From Candidatus Melainabacteria bacterium (GTDB lineage Bacteria > Cyanobacteriota > Vampirovibrionia > Obscuribacterales > Obscuribacteraceae), in assembly GCA_016716405.1 (NCBI GenBank), contig JADJWK010000002.1, positions 868,001 through 932,000 on the forward strand: a DNA stretch of 64,000 nt, read 5' to 3'. The position numbers were made by a program, and so were the translations under genes. Each line of letters begins with the position of its first letter. Position 1 is the first letter of the stretch. Below the pieces are notes generated by a model. The model was given only the letters and a program-made list of their open reading frames with translations, had not been told where the DNA came from and ran no database searches. Of this stretch, positions 1 to 8,412 are shown piece by piece.

Positions 1-179
1 GCTGCACGAGCGGCCCCTTGCGTCATCATCTCGACGAATCCGAACCCACGAGAGATTCCCGAGCGCGAATCCGTGGGGATTCTGGCCGACTTGACCTCTC
101 CATACTGAGCGAACAGCTCTTGCAACTCTTCCACCGAACAAAGATCGGTGAGATTCTGAACGAACAACTTCGTTTGCAT
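1..179 (-). CDS. RRM-type RNA-binding protein (partial, C-terminus off the left edge)
   Basis: Reading the minus strand from an ATG at 177-179 gives an open frame to the window edge that begins MQTKLFVQNLTDL and continues into RGFGFVEM. LFVQNL is the RNP2 motif and RGFGFVEM the RNP1 motif of a single RNA-recognition motif, at the spacing expected for a small Rbp protein of about 80-100 residues. About 59 residues are visible, ending just after RNP1. Such proteins bind single-stranded RNA and in cyanobacteria are often cold-induced and act in mRNA handling; that role is family knowledge, not shown here. A second RRM gene lies at 979-1239 on the other strand, and the two are clearly related (MNTKLYVGNL against MQTKLFVQNL). 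The frame has no stop codon inside the window, which is why simple ORF scans miss it. Confidence 0.88.
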   Translation of the reverse strand, partial: MQTKLFVQNLTDLCSVEELQELFAQYGEVKSARIPTDSRSGISRGFGFVEMMTQGAARA

Positions 180-490
180 ATAAATTCCTTTGAACTCGAT
201 ATGTACACTAGCAGTGTGACTGATGCGCTGCACCTGATGTACTAACCACAGGTCTTAAGCCTGTGGCATATTTCTCTGACTTAAATTCCGGCTCCGGACG
301 ACTACTTTTGACTGTGCGTCCTTGACTTTGAATCCAGTGAAGTCAAAACTGCTTCTAAATGCATTCTTGCACATTGCAGTCCTTAACGCAAACGCCGATT
401 CGAGCTTCGGACCGCCAGACCGGTGTCGAGTTCAAAATGGCTGTACAGTAAGGATTGAGCTAAGCAGTCGAATTGACTCAGGAGCCGCCC
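180..490. other. Intergenic region with a perfect hairpin
   Basis: No convincing gene lies here. It separates the leftward RRM gene from the rightward zinc-ribbon gene and so should hold the RRM promoter. A perfect 7-bp stem (CCACAGG 246-252, CCTGTGG 260-266) with a 7-base loop sits about 67 bp upstream of the RRM start codon and would be in its 5' leader if transcription begins further upstream. No run of T follows it on either strand, so it need not be a terminator. Confidence 0.5.
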
Positions 491-712
491 ATGTTCAATT
501 GGATTAAGGCAGAGACAGAGCCCCGGTTGAGACACAAGGATAACAAGGATTGTTACTTCCTCTGCCCCAGGTGCAGCTTTCGATGCATCGGTCGGACCGA
601 TCTCTGCAACACCTGCGGCTTGATTCTCAATGCTCCGTTCCCGACCAGCACCGAGCCCGAGCCTGCGAAACTTGTCGAGGCGACCGGATCTCAGGTGGTC
701 AAGCATGCTTGA
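491..712 (+). CDS. Small zinc-ribbon-like protein
   Basis: A 73-residue protein beginning MFNWIKAETEP. The ATG at 491 is chosen because an AGGAG (480-484) lies 6 bases upstream; a TTG further upstream has no such site. Residues around 28-45 carry four cysteines in a CPRC...CNTCG arrangement, typical of a short zinc ribbon, preceded by a charged and aromatic stretch. The tail is proline- and glutamate-rich. No enzyme signature is visible. Zinc ribbons of this size usually bind nucleic acid or act as protein adaptors, but nothing here decides which. It stands alone, with about 270 bp of non-coding sequence before the next gene. Confidence 0.6.
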   Translation: MFNWIKAETEPRLRHKDNKDCYFLCPRCSFRCIGRTDLCNTCGLILNAPFPTSTEPEPAKLVEATGSQVVKHA

Positions 713-978
713 TGTCTTTTCCCGGAGTCCGGTCTGTAGATGAGAGCCTCTATTTGCGGGCGCCGGTGATCGTCGGGTTCGGGGGTGAAGCGGATTCGGA
801 TGTGACGACATCAGCCTGACGTTCATTGATATCGAGTACGGTATCGATACTCTGTAAATAGAATCGAAATACCCTATCCTTTGGGGCGAAACTGTGAAAT
901 ACTGTACCCAGTCGTCTGCCATGTCGACGCTGCGGTGAATTCGTTTAAGACCGCAGAAGAAATTGTTTCAAGGAGTTT

Positions 979-1239
979 ATGAATACAAAGCTATACGTCG
1001 GGAACCTGCCATTCAGCATGGAAGAAGCCGACATCAAACTAATGTTTTCCGAATCCGGCAATGTAGCATCTGTGCATGTTGCTCTGGACAGAGATTCCGG
1101 AAGAAAGAGAGGATTCGCCTTCGTCGAGATGGAGACTGAGGACGAGGCGAAGAAGGCCATGACTGCCCTGAACCGGCAAACAGTCGACGGCCGGCAAATT
1201 GTTGTTGATCTCTGTAAGCCGAAAGCCAACGCCAGGTAG
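979..1239 (+). CDS. RRM-type RNA-binding protein
   Basis: An 86-residue protein made of one RNA-recognition motif. RNP2 is LYVGNL near residue 5 and RNP1 is KRGFAFVEM near residue 43, followed by the usual EAKKAMTALN helix and a short basic tail (KPKANAR). This is the standard size and architecture of cyanobacterial Rbp proteins, which bind RNA and often respond to cold. The ATG is preceded at good distance by AAGGAG (969-974). A strong hairpin lies just downstream (1267-1296), suggesting a monocistronic message. The upstream 260 bp contain no gene and presumably hold the promoter and leader. Paralogue of the partial gene at the left edge. Confidence 0.92.
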   Translation: MNTKLYVGNLPFSMEEADIKLMFSESGNVASVHVALDRDSGRKRGFAFVEMETEDEAKKAMTALNRQTVDGRQIVVDLCKPKANAR

Positions 1240-1266
1240 TTCAGTGACAGGCTGAAAGCTTGCCTA

Positions 1267-1296
1267 GAAGCCCTGCGGTGTCTCACCGCGGGCTTC
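1267..1296 (+). terminator. Strong hairpin after the RRM gene, terminator-like
   Basis: GAAGCCC (1267-1273), one bulged T, GCGGTG (1275-1280), a TCT loop, then CACCGC (1284-1289) and GGGCTTC (1290-1296). That is a 13-bp GC-rich stem with a 3-base loop, 27 bp after the RRM stop codon. There is no T run after it, so it is either a hairpin-only terminator or a 3' mRNA-stabilising structure. Confidence 0.6.
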
Positions 1297-1405
1297 ACTG
1301 CTATATTGGCCAGGAATTGTCTTGATTCCTTCAGGCTCAGAGCATGGAGGAATCAGGCTTGCCTTTGACCCTGGTCCATACCCAATTTCATTCGAGGAGA
1401 GATCG

Positions 1406-2035
1406 ATGTTGTCATGCGAGGTTCTAGAAGCACTCCGGACCGACTTGAAGGAGCTGATCAAGCCGAATAGCGTGCCCTTCGAGAAAAAGTACAGACTTAC
1501 TCCGGGTGCCGATATCGAGATATCGATCAGCGAGCTCGATGGTCCCGAAAGCTATCGAATCATGGTCGAGTCCGCTAGCGGCCTTCTGGAAGCCAAGATT
1601 GTCGGGCATCGAAGAGTACCGGCTCTACTGGTCGGGCTCACCAGTCAAAAGGTATCGGAATATGTGGTCGAACGCGAGATGCCTTCGTGCGCTTCCATGA
1701 TTCATGGCGGTGCCGACGAGATCCTCGTGCTCTATGATTGTGTGAAGAGATTCAAGCTCGAGCCCACCTTGCCCTTCAGCACGGTTATCCAGACCCCGAA
1801 AGGGGAGAGGAGGATCTTCTCGATAGGCAAGGAGGGCAATCGGTACAGGCTGGAGATGATCACCAGCCATATCTACGGCGAATCGATGAAGACCATAGGC
1901 GACATAGGCGATGAAGCATTGATACCCGAGCAATGCTACGCTCTGCTTGGACGAATGCTGGGAGAGTGGCTCAGACCGGAGTCGGTAAAGTCAGTGAAGT
2001 TCGCTCTGTCGGACCTCGAGGGGTCACTGCTCTAA
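1406..2035 (+). CDS. Hypothetical protein
   Basis: A 209-residue soluble protein with no recognised family. The start at 1406 (MLSCEVLEALRTDLKEL) is preferred over an upstream in-frame start because GAGGAG at about 1394-1399 lies at good distance, whereas nothing precedes the upstream one. Composition is mixed alpha/beta, with no signal peptide, no membrane helix and no cysteine cluster. It is followed by a perfect inverted repeat at 2037-2058 and then a short membrane-peptide gene. No function is proposed. Confidence 0.65.
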   Translation: MLSCEVLEALRTDLKELIKPNSVPFEKKYRLTPGADIEISISELDGPESYRIMVESASGLLEAKIVGHRRVPALLVGLTSQKVSEYVVEREMPSCASMIHGGADEILVLYDCVKRFKLEPTLPFSTVIQTPKGERRIFSIGKEGNRYRLEMITSHIYGESMKTIGDIGDEALIPEQCYALLGRMLGEWLRPESVKSVKFALSDLEGSLL

Positions 2036-2036
2036 A

Positions 2037-2058
2037 TTGACGCCAGTTTAGGCGTCAA
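2037..2058 (+). terminator. Perfect 8-bp inverted repeat between two genes
   Basis: TTGACGCC (2037-2044), loop AGTTTA, GGCGTCAA (2051-2058). It starts 1 bp after the preceding stop codon and ends just before the ribosome-binding site of the small membrane peptide. It could end transcription, attenuate the next gene or be a protein-binding site. No T run follows. Confidence 0.5.
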
Positions 2059-2077
2059 CCCGCAGGAGGATGTCAGT

Positions 2078-2188
2078 TTGGCGGAACTCGAATTTTTCAT
2101 GCTTGCGGCTTCTATGACGATTGTCATAGCGCTCGTTCTTATCGCCATGGGCATCTCGGTTTGGATCGCCATTAACGAGAGCTCCTGA
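2078..2188 (+). CDS. 36-residue single-pass membrane peptide
   Basis: A TTG start at 2078 gives MAELEFFMLAASMTIV, then a long run of hydrophobic residues up to WIAINESS and a TGA stop. One transmembrane helix spans roughly residues 7-31. The AGGAGG at 2064-2069 sits 8 bases before the TTG, an almost ideal ribosome-binding site, and this site would be hard to explain otherwise. An ATG at 2070 in another frame stops quickly. Such short membrane peptides often regulate larger membrane proteins; no partner can be named, although a membrane protein gene is convergent immediately downstream. Too short to be found by usual length cut-offs. Confidence 0.55.
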   Translation: MAELEFFMLAASMTIVIALVLIAMGISVWIAINESS

Positions 2189-2211
2189 GGCGCGATTCTT
2201 TTCGTTTGTCA

Positions 2212-3198
2212 CTATTGTCGATTGTGGGTCAGGAGCTTATCTTTCCTGTAGATTAATTCCAGGGTGATCGGGTCTTCTTTGCCCGACATCATGGCGAACC
2301 AGCCAGTGCGGGTTTTGAGGATAGTGAATACAGCTATTCTCTTGATTCCGGTCACCTGATTCCAGTCGACTATGAATGATCGATTGCGGGTCCGTATGAA
2401 CGTCCCGTGCTCTCCGGCTCTTACGAGCTGCGGCACTCTATTGGCGACAATCCACCAGTGCGCGACTGCAGGAATCACCAGCAGCGATAGCGCTACCAGG
2501 TTGAAGATCTGGGCGGTCTCCTGGGCCTTTTCGGGGACGAATATGGCGTGCGCGAGATTGGTGCCGACCGCGATCAGCACCGCCCATGATGCGATGATGG
2601 CCGTATCGAAATAACTATCGGCAATACCGAAGTTTGCCTTGTAAGATCCGGATGCTCCGGCGGCGCTCTTGTTGATCGTCTCCACCAGTTTTTCGCAGTC
2701 GGATAGCTCTTTCCAGAGAAAATAACGGTCACCGTTCTTGAGGCAGAGCGCATACATGTCGTATCCGGGCGGATCTGACCCTGCCGGAAAAAATTCGGCT
2801 ATGTCTACCCATTTGATCCGGCGGCGCAGGCCCGGAGCCAGCAGCTCCATCCCATCATCGAGGATTCTCACCTCGTGAACATTGAAGCGGTGGCGCCGGG
2901 CTATGGAGATGAACAAGAACAGGCAGCTCACGACTGCTACCAGAATCGATACCAGAATGAACAAACCTCCCGGCGATGAGAAGTCATCGAGACCGGCTTT
3001 ATAGAAAATGAACAGGACAATCGGCATCTGGAGCAAGAACAATGGCAGTACTTTCAGAGCCCCATTCTGCCGGAGATCGGCCTTCTTCGGCTTCGGTCCG
3101 CCGAAAGTGGGCATCTGCCACCAGAGCCTCTTGCCTTTTCCGTCTAGACGATGGACCAGGGCGATGTCTCTACCTGAAATCTTGTCGGGGAATTGCAT
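2212..3198 (-). CDS. Membrane protein with a PH-like cytoplasmic domain
   Basis: A 328-residue protein with two pairs of hydrophobic helices: about residues 49-65 and 78-100, then about 200-220 and 233-250. Between the pairs is a beta-rich stretch (EVRILDDGMELL... WVDIAEFF... YFLWKEL) that resembles the small PH-like domains found after membrane helices, and a second such stretch follows the last helix (GTFIRTRNRSFIVDW). The N-terminal arrangement of two helices followed by an ILD-x-G beta domain recurs in the two membrane-first kinases at 51866 and 53341. No enzymatic motif is seen. It is convergent with the small peptide gene and followed by moaA in the same direction further left-to-right, 91 bp away. 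Confidence 0.65.
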   Translation of the reverse strand: MQFPDKISGRDIALVHRLDGKGKRLWWQMPTFGGPKPKKADLRQNGALKVLPLFLLQMPIVLFIFYKAGLDDFSSPGGLFILVSILVAVVSCLFLFISIARRHRFNVHEVRILDDGMELLAPGLRRRIKWVDIAEFFPAGSDPPGYDMYALCLKNGDRYFLWKELSDCEKLVETINKSAAGASGSYKANFGIADSYFDTAIIASWAVLIAVGTNLAHAIFVPEKAQETAQIFNLVALSLLVIPAVAHWWIVANRVPQLVRAGEHGTFIRTRNRSFIVDWNQVTGIKRIAVFTILKTRTGWFAMMSGKEDPITLELIYRKDKLLTHNRQ

Positions 3199-3289
3199 TG
3201 TTTTCCCTGCCCTTCAAAGGTATTGATGGAGCATAACCGCCCGCTCGATTTACACCTTGTTTCTTAAGATCGATTTAAGCCTCAAAGAA

Positions 3290-4273
3290 CTAGCCACCAA
3301 TATCGATCATGGACCTGTTAGACCCTGATGCTATTTCCCGGGCTGGCGGATGAGCCTCCGGTTTCGCTTCAAGGGCTTTCTGTATCGCATCTGCTATCTC
3401 GGCATCGGTTGCACCTTCGCGTATCTGCTGTCTGATGCTTATCTCGGCAGGATCAAAGAGACAGGTCTTGATTGAACCATCAGCAGTAAGGCGCAGGCGA
3501 CTACAAGTACTGCAAAAGCTCTCGGACATCGAGGTTACAAAGCTTACGACTCCAGGCGTGTTCTGGATGCGGAAGTCCCTGGCGACCGAGGATGGCTCGC
3601 CTGTGAGGGGAATCAGCTCGTGACGGCTGGCGATGAGGTCGAGCATTTGCTGATAGGTGACCACTTTGTCAATCTCCCAGTTGTTGTTCTTGAACGGCAT
3701 GAACTCGATAAACCGAACGTTTACTCCCCAGTCGATGGCAAGGTCGACAAAGTCCAGAATCTCATCGTCGTTGACACCGTCAATAACCACAACATTGATT
3801 TTGAGGCTCCGAAAATTCACGGCTCGAGCTTCCTTTAGACCTGCCATGACACGATGGTGCTCGTCCAGTCCTACGATTTGTCTGAAACGATCGGGTCTCA
3901 AGCTGTCGAGGCTGACATTCAGGTGGGTAAGCCCGGCCTGGCGAAGCATCCTGGCGTGATCTCCCAGGAGGAGCCCATTAGTAGTCATTGCTACGACATC
4001 GAGCCCCTCGATACTGCGGAGCTTACCGACAAGAAGCTCGAGACCCCTGCGCAGGAGAGGCTCACCGCCTGTCAGGCGAATTTTATTAATGCCCATCTTA
4101 ACGACTATTCGAGAAACTCGCTCGAGCTCTTCGAAAGTCAAGATACTCGACCGATCTTTCCACTCGAGACCTTTCCCGGGCATGCAGTAGAAACAGCGCA
4201 TGTTGCATCTATCTGTAACTGAAATGCGCAGATAGGTATGCTGGCGCCCGAAAGGGTCGATGAGCCTGTTCAT
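3290..4273 (-). CDS. moaA: GTP 3',8-cyclase MoaA (molybdenum cofactor synthesis)
   Basis: Radical-SAM enzyme that, with MoaC, converts GTP to cyclic pyranopterin monophosphate, the first step of molybdenum cofactor synthesis. The protein is 327 residues, the normal length. The radical-SAM cluster motif CNMRCFYC is near residue 23, LTGGEPLLR (SAM binding) follows near residue 68, and the second, substrate-binding Fe-S site is formed by FCSTCSRLRL and the later CLF. The chain ends in the double glycine (DIGG) that MoaA needs for activity. Nitrate reductase NarG, encoded 15 kb away in this island, needs this cofactor, which explains the location. No other moa/moe gene is present in the window. 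Confidence 0.97.
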   Translation of the reverse strand: MNRLIDPFGRQHTYLRISVTDRCNMRCFYCMPGKGLEWKDRSSILTFEELERVSRIVVKMGINKIRLTGGEPLLRRGLELLVGKLRSIEGLDVVAMTTNGLLLGDHARMLRQAGLTHLNVSLDSLRPDRFRQIVGLDEHHRVMAGLKEARAVNFRSLKINVVVIDGVNDDEILDFVDLAIDWGVNVRFIEFMPFKNNNWEIDKVVTYQQMLDLIASRHELIPLTGEPSSVARDFRIQNTPGVVSFVTSMSESFCSTCSRLRLTADGSIKTCLFDPAEISIRQQIREGATDAEIADAIQKALEAKPEAHPPAREIASGSNRSMIDIGG

Positions 4274-4442
4274 GGGGAAGAGTATAAACCATGCAATTCC
4301 GGGAGGATCCGGTCCCAGACCGACTGGATGGTAACCTTTTTTAAACCATCTTGCGGCTCAATTGTTCCGTCCCCGGGAGTGATGACCTTATAGACCCGGG
4401 GCCCGAAAATGCTATTGAATTTTCCTCGGGGGCATCCATCCG

Positions 4443-5402
4443 GTGAATCACCCACAAGAAGATAGAGCAGAGAGGGCGAATGCCTACTCTCCAGCCATGG
4501 AGGGCGATAGCCTGGTCAGGATCAGAAAGGCAAATTTCAATCGTGCCAACTATCGGTTCGCGAAGGCACGAATACTTTATCTCAGAGTACTCGATTCGAA
4601 TCCGGATACCGATATCCGCCTGACCTGTCTTTCGGAGCTCTCCCTGAGCTATCTCCTGTCCTGCGAGTTTCAGCTCTGTCTACATACCGACGAGATTATC
4701 GTTAAGGAGTTGCTTCCAGGCAAGGAGCAGGCCAGGCGGCGGCCGGAGAAAGTAGCTGAAGCATGCCGGAGTCTCGGAGACCGGTCCTCGCTCCTCGAAA
4801 ACTCTCTATCCCGTTTACTTTCGCTTAATTTCGAGCTGCGCACGTACGAAGCCGCGGAGAGCTGGGCAGAGATGCTGGTTCTCTGCCTCGAGGAGCTCTA
4901 TGGACCCGGCTCTCAGAGGTTGGCGACGGCTCTAAGTATTCTGGCTACGACGAAATATCTCCTGCGCAAGTACGGAGAGGCTCGGTCAGTCTTCAACGAG
5001 GGACTCGTAATAATGACCGAACTTGATATCGACCCGTCCAGTTCGAAGGTGATGGGTTTTCTCAGGGGTCTGGGTGCTTCACTTTGTGCTCAGGGAAAGA
5101 GGAAACACGGAAGGCTCTATTGTCGCCTTGCATCGGTATCTTGCATCTCTCATCAAGGGAAGACGAGCAGTCGGCAGTCCATGGACGAGCTTCTCGACAT
5201 GGCGATGGTCTTTTGCGAGCGGGACGATTTCTCTGCTGCTTCTTCAATCTGCAATACGGCAATCGAAGATTACAGTCACCGGGGTGCCCGGGATACGCCT
5301 TCCACTTTGATGTCCGTGGCCGATATGCTGGATAGCCTGTCAATCGCTCATGGAGTCCCTGAGATCAGGGCTCGTGTGGAATACATTCTTCTTAATACAT
5401 AA
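4443..5402 (+). CDS. TPR-like repeat protein
   Basis: A 319-residue, all-helical protein with repeats of the tetratricopeptide type, for example AKARILYLRVLDSNPDT near residue 40, LATTKYLLRKYGEARSVFNEG near residue 165 and MAMVFCERDDFSAASSICNTA near residue 252. No signal peptide or catalytic motif. The start given is a GTG with no good ribosome-binding site; an in-frame ATG 18 codons later is possible. It lies 26 bp upstream of narK on the same strand and may be co-transcribed with it, which would suit a regulatory or scaffolding role, but that is only positional evidence. Confidence 0.65.
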   Translation: MNHPQEDRAERANAYSPAMEGDSLVRIRKANFNRANYRFAKARILYLRVLDSNPDTDIRLTCLSELSLSYLLSCEFQLCLHTDEIIVKELLPGKEQARRRPEKVAEACRSLGDRSSLLENSLSRLLSLNFELRTYEAAESWAEMLVLCLEELYGPGSQRLATALSILATTKYLLRKYGEARSVFNEGLVIMTELDIDPSSSKVMGFLRGLGASLCAQGKRKHGRLYCRLASVSCISHQGKTSSRQSMDELLDMAMVFCERDDFSAASSICNTAIEDYSHRGARDTPSTLMSVADMLDSLSIAHGVPEIRARVEYILLNT

Positions 5403-5428
5403 CTTCAGAGCCGCTCGGGGGATAGTCA

Positions 5429-7087
5429 ATGAGTACCGATATTTCAACATCGCAAGAGGGATCGAGGCTGTCCGTTGACAAGAGCGATCTGCGAGGCTGG
5501 AGCCCCGAAGACGAGGAACAGTGGAATTCAGAGGGCAAATCCATAGGATTCCGCAATCTCTATGTGTCGATACCCTGTCTTCTGACCAGTTTTGCAGTCT
5601 GGATGTACTGGGGCGTGATCACCGTGCAGATGCTGTCCCTGGGCTTCCCGTTCAAGCAGGACGAGCTGTTCACTCTCACCGCGGTTGCCGGGCTTTCAGG
5701 GGCGACTCTGAGAATTCCGAGCACCTTTTTCATTCGCATTGCCGGAGGACGCAATACGATTTTCTTCACGACACTACTGCTGATTGCACCTGCGCTCGGC
5801 ACTGGAATTGCGCTTCAGGACAAGACCACGCCACTCTGGGTCTTTCAGGTACTGGCTCTTCTTTCCGGTATTGGTGGCGGGAATTTCGCATCCTCGATGT
5901 CCAACATAAGTTTCTTTTTCCCGAAACGGGTCCAGGGGCTGTCCCTTGGTCTCAATGCCGGACTGGGCAACCTCGGAGTGACAACCATGCAGGTTTTAGT
6001 ACCTCTGGTGATGACCTTCGGAATTCTCGGCGAAAAAGGCATGATCCTGGAAAGCGCCAGCGGAAGCTTGCTGGGCAAGATACCTGCTGGCACAGAGACC
6101 TTTATTCAGAACGCCGGGTATGTCTGGGTGATTGTCCTGGTGCCGCTAGTACTGTCATCGTGGCTGTTCATGAACAACATCAGAGACGAGCATGTCTCCC
6201 CTGATATCGGCTCTCCGTTGAGCTGTTTTCTTAGAATCAGCGGTATGTTGCTCCTCGGATTGCTGACTGCGGCTATCGGTCTCTGGCTCATTCTTCCCAG
6301 CTCGGCCAACGGCTCCGGGCTGGATGTGAGCAAGTGGCTGGTCCTGCCGGGCATCATCGCGGCAACAGTCTATGCCCTCAGGTTTATTCCCGGCGAGATC
6401 AGCAAGAACCTGAAGCGCCAGTACAAGATCTTCGAGAACCAGCATACATGGGTAATGACGATTATCTATACCATGACATTCGGCTCTTTTATCGGCTTTG
6501 CGGCTGCTTTTCCCCTTGCTATCAAAGTGATCTTCGGCTTCAGCCATGTAGTCAATGCGCAGGGAGTCATGACACACGATACCATCAATGCCGCCGGTCC
6601 CAGCGCGCTCATGTATGCCTGGATCGGGCCCTGCCTGGGTGCCCTGACGCGGCCTCTGGGGGGCATGATGGCTGATAAGCTGGGGGGCGCGAAAGTAACT
6701 CAAGTGGTGTCACTGGTTATGGTGGCAAGCACCCTGGCGGCCGCATATTACTTGCAGCTTGCTTACTCCAGCGCCATGCCGGAGCAATTCTTCGTGCCCT
6801 TCTTCCTGTTATTCCTGGTGTTGTTCACAGCTACCGGAATCGGAAACGGCTCGACCTTCAGGACTATCGCCATGGTCTTCAATAAAGAGCAGGCCGGTCC
6901 GGTGCTTGGCTGGACCTCTGCCGTCGCGGCCTATGGTGCATTCATCATTCCTCAAGTCCTGGGAGAGCAGATCAAGGCTACTACTCCAGAATATGCGCTG
7001 TTCGGATTCGCCGTGTTCTACCTTGTCTGCGTAGTGCTTAACTGGTGGTACTATCTGCGCAAAGGAGCAGAATTCCAGAATCCATGA
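5429..7087 (+). CDS. narK: Nitrate/nitrite transporter, E. coli NarK type
   Basis: Major-facilitator protein of the nitrate/nitrite porter family, 552 residues, about 12 membrane helices. It carries the NNP signatures GGGNFASSMSN and GLNAGLGNLGV in helix 5 and the cytoplasmic RPLGGMMADKLGG loop of the family. These match the E. coli NarK form, which exchanges nitrate and nitrite, rather than the NarK1-like symporter form encoded at 11074. The N-terminal 50 residues are a hydrophilic extension. GGGGGA precedes the ATG. The stop codon overlaps the next start codon (ATGA), so the downstream methyltransferase-like gene is translationally coupled. Expected role: nitrate import for the cytoplasm-facing NarG and nitrite export. 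Confidence 0.93.
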   Translation: MSTDISTSQEGSRLSVDKSDLRGWSPEDEEQWNSEGKSIGFRNLYVSIPCLLTSFAVWMYWGVITVQMLSLGFPFKQDELFTLTAVAGLSGATLRIPSTFFIRIAGGRNTIFFTTLLLIAPALGTGIALQDKTTPLWVFQVLALLSGIGGGNFASSMSNISFFFPKRVQGLSLGLNAGLGNLGVTTMQVLVPLVMTFGILGEKGMILESASGSLLGKIPAGTETFIQNAGYVWVIVLVPLVLSSWLFMNNIRDEHVSPDIGSPLSCFLRISGMLLLGLLTAAIGLWLILPSSANGSGLDVSKWLVLPGIIAATVYALRFIPGEISKNLKRQYKIFENQHTWVMTIIYTMTFGSFIGFAAAFPLAIKVIFGFSHVVNAQGVMTHDTINAAGPSALMYAWIGPCLGALTRPLGGMMADKLGGAKVTQVVSLVMVASTLAAAYYLQLAYSSAMPEQFFVPFFLLFLVLFTATGIGNGSTFRTIAMVFNKEQAGPVLGWTSAVAAYGAFIIPQVLGEQIKATTPEYALFGFAVFYLVCVVLNWWYYLRKGAEFQNP

Positions 7088-8412
7088 CTCTGGTTCCAGC
7101 CAAGGGGGGATTCAAGCGAGACCCGACCTGGTCTCTGGGTTGTACGCAGTCGGCCACCACTGGCTATCTTGCTCTTGTCTCGATTTCAGTTCTGGCTCTC
7201 GCTCTCATTGCACTGCCTGCTCTATCCGGCGAGCCCGATGGACCGGTCTGGTCCTTGCGGAAGGTACTTGTTGTATCCGTTGTTTTTTTCATGATGTCCG
7301 GATATGAGGTTTTTGTAAAACGAGTCTACAGGCGGAATTTCGATTTCAGGCAGCGACGGCCAGTGAGCATCTCGGCTGTCATTGATCGCTGCCTGGCCCT
7401 GGTCGTCAGCCTTGTCATAGCCTGGACGGTCTTCTTTCTTCTATCCGGTACGTTTCCGGCCATTCTCCTCTTCTTCTATGTGGCACTGCCTTTGATTCTA
7501 TTGTCAGCCCCATTTTATTTCATCATGGTGGAGAGACATGCGATCAGCGACCGGGACGAGCTCCTGCTTCTGGGAAATTGGCTGCGCCGGCATCTCAGTT
7601 TGCGCAAAGACAGGGAAGGGGCGTCGTCATTGTCTCCGGAAGAAATGGATCGAATCAAGAATCTTTTTCGAGGAATTATAATCAAGTCTTTCTTCATTCC
7701 AGTGATGGTGGTGAGCTGCATTCACTGGTGGAGAAGATGGGAGATCGACGCCACAGCGGTGGTCTCCTTTTGGGCTAGTCTTCAGCAGGGTATGCCGCTG
7801 CTCTCGAAGCTCCTGCACTCGAGTTTCGCAAGCGCATCGGACTTTATTTTCATTCTGGATGTAACCGTGGCAATGCTGGGTTATCTCACGTCCTGCCGGC
7901 TCCTCGACACGCATTTCGTTTCGGTTGAGCCGACGACCACCGGCTGGCTGGTAGCCATGATCTGTTACCCTCCTTTCAATTTCTTTTTCGAGAGCCTGGC
8001 TCTGACACGAATAGCCATGGTCTGCCCTGAAGCTCTTTTCCAACGGGAGCCGGTTCCGGCCATTGCTTTCTCTGCCGGAGTCATGGCGCTCTTGTTCATA
8101 TACAGCTGGTCGACCCTGGCTTTCGGATTGCGATTCTCCAACCTCACAAACAGAGGAATCATCTGTTCGGGACCGTACCGGATCGTCAGGCATCCGGCCT
8201 ATGCGGGAAAGAACATTGCCTGGTGGCTGGCCCTTGTTCCGGTTATCTATCTCGAGGGGGCGGTTGATCCGATCGTCGTCCTGATATTGATACTGCTCGG
8301 CCTCATATACTGGGCCAGAGCGATTACCGAAGAGAGGCATCTACTCGTGGAGCCTCATTACCAGGAGTACTGCCGGAGGGTCAGGTGGCGATTCGTCCCC
8401 GGGATTGTTTGA
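7084..8412 (+). CDS. Integral membrane protein with isoprenylcysteine/phospholipid methyltransferase-like C-terminus
   Basis: A 442-residue polytopic protein. The last 110 residues hold the ICMT/PEMT signature: CSGPYRIVRHPAYAG near residue 365 and EERHLLVEPHYQEYCRRV near residue 420, which together bind SAM in this family of membrane methyltransferases. The N-terminal three quarters contain several hydrophobic helices and no other known domain, making it longer than typical ICMT proteins (about 200 residues). The start ATG at 7084 overlaps the narK stop; an upstream in-frame start inside narK is less likely. The substrate is unknown. Its coupling to narK is unusual and gives no obvious link to nitrate. 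Confidence 0.75.
   Translation: MTLVPAKGGFKRDPTWSLGCTQSATTGYLALVSISVLALALIALPALSGEPDGPVWSLRKVLVVSVVFFMMSGYEVFVKRVYRRNFDFRQRRPVSISAVIDRCLALVVSLVIAWTVFFLLSGTFPAILLFFYVALPLILLSAPFYFIMVERHAISDRDELLLLGNWLRRHLSLRKDREGASSLSPEEMDRIKNLFRGIIIKSFFIPVMVVSCIHWWRRWEIDATAVVSFWASLQQGMPLLSKLLHSSFASASDFIFILDVTVAMLGYLTSCRLLDTHFVSVEPTTTGWLVAMICYPPFNFFFESLALTRIAMVCPEALFQREPVPAIAFSAGVMALLFIYSWSTLAFGLRFSNLTNRGIICSGPYRIVRHPAYAGKNIAWWLALVPVIYLEGAVDPIVVLILILLGLIYWARAITEERHLLVEPHYQEYCRRVRWRFVPGIV

Noticed and set aside
4270..4455. A 61-codon minus-strand frame between moaA and the TPR gene
   Set aside because: No ribosome-binding site, overlaps both flanking starts, and reads like random sequence.
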